Source: Bombus terrestris
Taxonomy: Eukaryota; Arthropoda; Insecta; Hymenoptera; Apidae
Reading direction: 5' to 3'
Assembly: GCF_910591885.1 (NCBI RefSeq)
Contig: NC_063286.1
Coordinates: forward strand, 1,612,001-1,676,000
DNA: 64,000 nt
Part shown: positions 57,821-64,000 of the stretch, in pieces
How positions within the stretch are numbered: position 1 is the first letter of the stretch
Layout of the letters: every line of letters begins with the position of its first letter
Notes under the pieces: generated by a model
The model's input: only the letters and a program-made list of their open reading frames with translations
Databases searched by the model: none
Told to the model about the DNA's origin: nothing
Made by a program: the position numbers and the translations under genes

Positions 57821-59629
57821 CGTTATATAGTAATAGTATATAACGTTATACGTTATATAGTAATAGTATATAACGTTATACGTTATATAGTAATAGTATA
57901 TAACGTTATACGTTATATAGTAATAGTATATTACGTTATACGTTATATAGTAATAGTATATAACGTTATACGTTATATAGTAATAGTATATTACGTTATA
58001 CGTTAATACGTAATAGTATATATCGTTATACGTTATATAGTAATAGTATATAACGTTATACGTTATATAGTAATAGTATATAACGTTATACGTTGTATAG
58101 TAATAGTATATAACGTTATGCGTTATATGGTAATAGTATATAACGTTATACGTTATATAGTAATAGTATATAACGTTATACGTTATATAGTAATAGTATA
58201 TAACGTTATACGTTATATAGTAATAGTATATAACGTTATACGTTATATAGTAATAGTATATAACGTTATATGTTATATAGTAATAGTGTATAACGTTATA
58301 CGTTATATAGTAATAGTATATAACGTTATACGTTATATAGTAATAGTATATAACGTTATACGTTAATACGTAATAGTATATATCGTTATACGTTGTATAG
58401 TAATATTATATAACGTTATACGTTATATAGTAATAGTATATAACGTTATACGTTAATACGTAATAGTATATATCGTTATACGTTATATAGTAATAGTATA
58501 TAACATTATACGTTATATAGTAATAGTATAGAACGTTGTACGATATATAGTAATAGTATATAACGTTATACGTTATATAGTAATAGTATATAACGTTATA
58601 CGTTATATAGTAATATTATATAACGTTATACGTGATATGGCAATACTATATAACGTTATACGTTATATAGTAATAGTATATAACGTTATACGTTATATAG
58701 TAATAGTATATAACGTTATACGTTATATAGTAATAGTATATAACGTTATACGTTGTATAGTAATATTATATAACGTTATACGTTATATAGTAATAGTATA
58801 TAACGTTATACGTTAATACGTAATAGTATATATCGTTATACGTTATATAGTAATAGTATATAACATTATACGTTATATAGCAATAGTATATAACGTTATA
58901 CGTTATATAGTAATATTATATAACGTTATACGTGATATGGCAATACTATATAACGTTATGCGTTATATAGTAATAGTATATAACGATATACGTTATATAG
59001 TAATAGTATATAACGTTATACGTTATATAGTAATAGTATATAACGTTATACGTTATATAGTAATAGTATATAACGTTATGCGTTATATGGTAATAGTATA
59101 GAACGTTGTACGTTATATAGTAATAGTATATAACGTTATACGTGATATGGTAATAGTATATAACGTTATACGTGATATAGTAATAGTATATAACGTTATT
59201 CGTGATATGGCAATACTATATAACGTTATGCGTTATATAGTAATAGTATAGAACGTTATACGTTATATAGTAATAGTAAATAACGTTATACGTTATGTAG
59301 TAATAGTATAGAACGTTATACGTTATATAGTAATAGTATATAACGTTATACGTTATATAGTAATAGTATAGAACGTTATACGTTATATAGTAATAGTATA
59401 TAACGTTATACGTTATGTAGTAATAGTATATAACGTTATACGTTATATAGTAATAGTATATAACGTTATACGTTATGTAGTAATAGTATATAACGTTATA
59501 CGTCATATAGTAATAGTATATAACGTTATACGTTATATAGTAGTAGTATATAACGTTATACGTTATATAGTAGTAGTATATAACGTTATACGTTATATAG
59601 TAGTAGTATATAACGTTATACGTTATATA

Positions 59630-59666
59630 ATATTACTATATAACGTATAACGTTATATACTATTAC
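59630..59666 (+). other. Longest inverted tract (about 37 bp)
   Basis: Reads linker ATATTAC (59630-59636), a dyad with core TATAA (59646-59650), then linker CTATTAC (59660-59666). Taken together this is the reverse complement of linker GTAATAG, a normal dyad and linker GTAATAT, which is the arrangement found in forward orientation just downstream of homologous K blocks. One full dyad with both flanking linkers is thus inverted, and both breakpoints lie in palindrome arms. Confidence 0.82.
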
Positions 59667-61050
59667 TATATAACGTTATACGTTATATAGTAATATTATA
59701 TAACGTTATACGTGATATGGCAATACTATATAACGTTATACGTTATATAGTAATAGTATATAACGTTATACGTTATATAGTAATAGTATATAACGTTATA
59801 CGTTATATAGTAATAGTATATAACGTTATACGTTAGTACGTAATAATATGCATCGATATACGTGATATGGTAATACTATATAACGTTATACGCTATTACG
59901 TAATAGTATATAACGTTATACGTTAATACGTAATAGTATATATCGTTATACGTTATATAGTAATAGTATATAACGTTATACGTTAATGCGTAATAATATA
60001 CAACGTTATACCCGATATGGCAATACTATATAACGTTATACGTTATTACGTAATAGTATATTACGTTATACGTTATATAGTAATAGTATATAACGTTATA
60101 CGTTATGTAGTAATAGTATATAACGTTATACGTCATATAGTAATAGTATATAACGTTACACGTCATATAGTAGTAGTATATAACGTTATACATTATATAG
60201 TAATAGTATATAAGGTTATACGTTATATAGTAAGAGTATATAACGTTATACGTTATATAGTAATAGTATATAACGTTATACGTTATATAGTAATAGTATA
60301 TAACGTTATACGTTATATAGTAATAGTATATAACGTTATACGTGATATGGCAATACTATATAACGTTATACGTTATGTAGTAATAGTATAGAACGTTATA
60401 CGTTATATAGTAATAGTATATAACGTTATACGTTAGTACGTAATAATATGCATCGATATACGTGATATGGTAATACTATATAACGTTATACGCTATTACG
60501 TAATAGTATATAACGTTATACGTTAATACGTAATAGTATATATCGTTATACGTTATATAGTAATAGTATATAACGTTATACGTTAATGCGTAATAATATA
60601 CAACGTTATACCCGATATGGCAATACTATATAACGTTATACGTTATTACGTAATAGTATATTACGTTATACGTTATATAGTAATAGTATATAACGTTATA
60701 CGTTAATGCGTAATAGTATATAACGTTATACGTTATATAGTAATAGTATATAACGTTATACGTTATATAGTAATAGTATATAACGTTATACGTTATATAG
60801 TAATAGTATATAACGTTATTCGTTATATAGTAATAGTATATAACGTTATACGTTATATAGTAATAGTATATAACGTTATACGTTAATGCGTAATAGTATA
60901 TAACGTTATACGTTATATAGTAATAGTATATAACGTTATACGTTATATAGTAATAGTATATAACGTTATGCGTTATATAGTAATAGTATAGAACGTTATA
61001 CGTTATATAGTAATAGTATATAACGTTATACGTTATATAGTAATAGTATA

Positions 61051-64000
61051 TAACGTTATACATTATATAGTAATAGTATATAACGTTATACGTTATATAG
61101 TAATAGTATATAACGTTATACGTGATATGGCAATACTATATAACGTTATACGTTATGTAGTAATAGTATAGAACGTTATACGTTATATAGTAATAGTATA
61201 TAACGTTATACGTTATGTAGTAATAGTATAGAACGTTATACGTTATATAGTAATAGTATATAACGTTATACGTTATATAGTAATAGTATATAACGTTATA
61301 CGTTATATAGTAATAGTATATAACGTTATACGTTATGTAGTAATAGTATATAACGTTATACGTTAATGCGTAATAGTATATAACGTTATACGTTATATAG
61401 TAATAGTATATAACGTTATACGTTATATAGTAATAGTATATAACGTTATACGTTATATAGTAATAGTATATAACGTTATTCGTTATATAGTAATAGTATA
61501 TAACGTTATACGTTATATAGTAATAGTATATAACGTTATACGTTAATGCGTAATAGTATATAACGTTATACGTTATATAGTAATAGTATATAACGTTATA
61601 CGTTATATAGTAATAGTATATAACGTTATGCGTTATATAGTAATAGTATAGAACGTTATACGTTATATAGTAATAGTATATAACGTTATACGTTATGTAG
61701 CAATAGTATAGAACGTTATACGTTATATAGTAATAGTATATAACGTTATACGTTATGTAGTAATAGTATATAACGTTATACGTTATATAGTAATAGTATA
61801 TAACGTTATGCGTTATATGGTAATAGTATAGAACGTTGTACGTTATATAGTAATAGTATATAACGTTATACGTGATATGGTAATAGTATATAACGTTATA
61901 CGTGATATAGTAATAGTATATAACGTTATTCGTGATATGGCAATACTATATAACGTTATGCGTTATATAGTAATAGTATAGAACGTTATACGTTATATAG
62001 TAATAGTAAATAACGTTATACGTTATGTAGTAATAGTATAGAACGTTATACGTTATATAGTAATAGTATATAACGTTATACGTTATATAGTAATAGTATA
62101 TAACGTTATACGTTATATAGTAATAGTATATAACGTTATACGTTATGTAGTAATAGTATATAACGTTATACGTTATATAGTAATAGTATATAACGTTATA
62201 CGTTATGTAGTAATAGTATATAACGTTATACGTCATATAGTAATAGTATATAACGTTATACGTTATATAGTAGTAGTATATAACGTTATACGTTATATAG
62301 TAGTAGTATATAACGTTATACGTTATATAGTATTAGTATATAACGTTATACGTTATATAGTAATAGTATATAACGTTATACGTTATATAGTAATATTATA
62401 TAACGTTATACGTGATATGGCAATACTATATAACGTTATACGTTATATAGAAATAGTATATAACGTTATACGTTATATAGTAATAGTATATAACGTTATA
62501 CATTATATAGTAATAGTATATAACGTTATACGTTATATAGTAATAGTATATAACGTTATACGTGATATGGCAATACTATATAACGTTATACGTTATGTAG
62601 TAATAGTATAGAACGTTATACGTTATATAGTAATAGTATATAACGTTATACGTTATGTAGTAATAGTATAGAACGTTATACGTTATATAGTAATAGTATA
62701 TAACGTTATACGTTATATAGTAATAGTATATAACGTTATACGTTATATAGTAATAGTATATAACGTTATACGTTATGTAGTAATAGTATATAACGTTATA
62801 CGTTAATGCGTAATAGTATATAACGTTATACGTTATATAGTAATAGTATATAACGTTATACGTTATATAGTAATAGTATATAACGTTATACGTTATATAG
62901 TAATAGTATATAACGTTATTCGTTATATAGTAATAGTATATAACGTTATACGTTATATAGTAATAGTATATAACGTTATACGTTAATGCGTAATAGTATA
63001 TAACGTTATACGTTATATAGTAATAGTATATAACGTTATACGTTATATAGTAATAGTATATAACGTTATGCGTTATATAGTAATAGTATAGAACGTTATA
63101 CGTTATATAGTAATAGTATATAACGTTATACGTTATGTAGCAATAGTATAGAACGTTATACGTTATATAGTAATAGTATATAACGTTATACGTTATGTAG
63201 TAATAGTATATAACGTTATACGTTATATAGTAATAGTATATAACGTTATGCGTTATATGGTAATAGTATAGAACGTTGTACGTTATATAGTAATAGTATA
63301 TAACGTTATACGTGATATGGTAATAGTATATAACGTTATACGTGATATAGTAATAGTATATAACGTTATTCGTGATATGGCAATACTATATAACGTTATG
63401 CGTTATATAGTAATAGTATAGAACGTTATACGTTATATAGTAATAGTAAATAACGTTATACGTTATGTAGTAATAGTATAGAACGTTATACGTTATATAG
63501 TAATAGTATATAACGTTATACGTTATATAGTAATAGTATATAACGTTATACGTTATATAGTAATAGTATATAACGTTATACGTTATGTAGTAATAGTATA
63601 TAACGTTATACGTTATATAGTAATAGTATATAACGTTATACGTTATGTAGTAATAGTATATAACGTTATACGTCATATAGTAATAGTATATAACGTTATA
63701 CGTTATATAGTAGTAGTATATAACGTTATACGTTATATAGTAGTAGTATATAACGTTATACGTTATATAGTATTAGTATATAACGTTATACGTTATATAG
63801 TAATAGTATATAACGTTATACGTTATATAGTAATATTATATAACGTTATACGTGATATGGCAATACTATATAACGTTATACGTTATATAGAAATAGTATA
63901 TAACGTTATACGTTATATAGTAATAGTATATAACGTTATACGTTATATAGTAATAGTATATAACGTTATACGTTATATAGTAATAGTATATAACGTTATA
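61051..64000 (+). repeat. 1,440-bp (48-monomer) tandem repeat at the right end
   Basis: 61051-62490 is repeated from 62491, and a third copy begins at 63931 and leaves the window. GTAAA marks lie at 61981-62010 and 63421-63450, AAATAG at 62431 and 63871, and a CAATAG linker near 61701 and 63141. The monomer at 63931 is CGTTATATAG where 61051 and 62491 have CATTATATAG. The unit joins a TATGTAG/TTAATGCG flank directly to a K block without a C domain, so it probably arose by deletion from the 4.1-4.3 kb superunit. Confidence 0.85.

Larger units (their letters stand above)
50161..61770 (+). repeat. Three tandem 4.0-4.3 kb superunits (K + C pair + flank)
   Basis: Copies start at the ATTATA unit of 50161, 54181 and 58501, each followed by GAACGTTGTACGATATATAG. 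Lengths are 4,020, 4,320 and at least 3,270 bp, the last cut short by a junction near 61771. Within each the order is E-type tail, K block (50761, 54901, 59221), C pair, TATGTAG dimers, TAGTAG pair and, in the first two, a GCGTGATATGG block. Between the first two I noticed a 120-bp deletion, a 180-bp duplication and core flips, but no ordinary substitution. Confidence 0.87.
1..64000 (+). repeat. 30-bp AT-rich satellite DNA array spanning the whole window
   Basis: Head-to-tail copies of a 30-bp unit fill the window from the first to the last base, about 2,133 copies. The consensus starts AACGTTATACGTT (positions 1-13), continues ATATA (14-18), then the linker GTAATAG (19-25) and TATAT (26-30). 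Six of 30 bases are G or C (20%). Monomers differ mainly by a limited set of recurring substitutions. The phase is constant from 1 to about 2760, slips by one base near 2770, then holds to the end. No unique sequence interrupts the array and it runs off both ends, so its true length and flanks are unknown. A satellite of this kind is known from eukaryotic heterochromatin; which chromosomal site it occupies cannot be told from the sequence. I do not recognise the family by name. Confidence 0.98.

Noticed and set aside
1..64000. CRISPR array
   Set aside because: Units are directly adjacent with no unique spacers between conserved repeats, and no cas genes are present.
1..64000. Telomeric repeat array
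   Set aside because: The 30-bp unit contains no short G-rich telomere motif and has little strand asymmetry (four G, two C per unit).
1..64000. Centromere protein B box
   Set aside because: No TTCG(N4)A(N2)CGGG pattern was seen; the CG sites here are all in A+T-rich ACGT settings. Centromere identity can therefore be neither claimed nor excluded.
1..64000. TATA-box promoters or bacterial -10 elements
   Set aside because: TATATA and TATAAC occur in every monomer because of base composition and repetition. They have no positional information and no downstream gene.
1..64000. Intrinsic terminators from the 9-nt stem
   Set aside because: Each monomer can form a short AT-rich stem, but there is no GC-rich stem with a T run and no gene to terminate.
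1..64000. Transfer RNA, ribosomal RNA or other structured RNA genes
   Set aside because: Every stretch reads as the satellite monomer; no conserved RNA sequence or GC-rich helices were seen.

Overview
The whole 64 kb is one uninterrupted tandem-repeat (satellite) array with no unique sequence. The repeat unit is 30 bp, about 2,133 copies in a row, all in the same orientation and about 80% A+T. I see no credible protein gene, RNA gene, transposon, CRISPR array, promoter or terminator. An array this long and homogeneous, with nested higher-order repeats, points to constitutive heterochromatin of a eukaryote (centromeric, pericentromeric, subtelomeric or B-chromosome type). I cannot name the species and do not recognise the monomer as a published family. 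Long open frames on both strands are an arithmetic by-product of a period divisible by three.

Monomer architecture: positions 26-30 plus 1-4 (TATATAACG) and positions 10-18 (CGTTATATA) are perfect 9-nt inverted repeats around a 5-nt core TTATA (positions 5-9). The remaining 7 nt (positions 19-25, GTAATAG) form a directional linker. Each monomer is therefore a 23-bp gapped dyad plus a 7-bp linker. It also contains a perfect 12-bp palindrome, TATAACGTTATA, and two ACGT tetramers. Both C residues of the consensus lie in CpG.

Layout: variant monomers define recurring domains, which I label by diagnostic variants. D is marked by a run of GTG-tagged units and TTAATACG/TATCG pairs. H has TTAATGCG/TTACATAG dimers and a 240-bp higher-order repeat. 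G has GTGATATGG/GTGATATAG dimers. C is the most divergent, with CATCGATATA, CCCGATATGG and ATTACGTAAT. E is marked by TAATAGAATA. K is marked by GTAAA, TAGTAG and TATGTAG. L is marked by GTGATACGGCAACAC. The order is D (1-3000), H, D, H (to 12120), G, C, E, K, D, K, C pair (to about 23.8 kb), mixed D/E, K, C, L, H (to 29.5 kb), G, C, E, K, L, H, L/K, H (to 42.8 kb), then G, C, E, K, D. From 50.2 kb there are three tandem 4.0-4.3 kb superunits (K + C pair + flank), and from 61.05 kb a 1,440-bp tandem repeat that runs off the window.

Copies of these blocks are nearly identical. Examples are a 5,520-bp tandem duplication (1.2-12.1 kb), a roughly 30.3-31.0 kb duplication (10.3-23.8 kb against 41.0-54.0 kb), a 3,510-bp tandem duplication (35.9-42.6 kb) and a 930-bp one (29.55-31.41 kb). 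Apart from one single-base insertion near 2770, all length differences I found are multiples of 30 bp, as expected of in-register unequal exchange.

The most notable signal is that sister copies often differ by small inversions centred on the palindrome (core TTATA to TATAA, or linker GTAATAG to CTATTAC) rather than by ordinary substitutions. The only indel in the window also falls in that core and turns it into the self-complementary TTATAA. This suggests recurrent hairpin, cruciform or template-switch flipping, although a sequencing or assembly artefact at palindromes must be excluded. All comparisons were made by eye.
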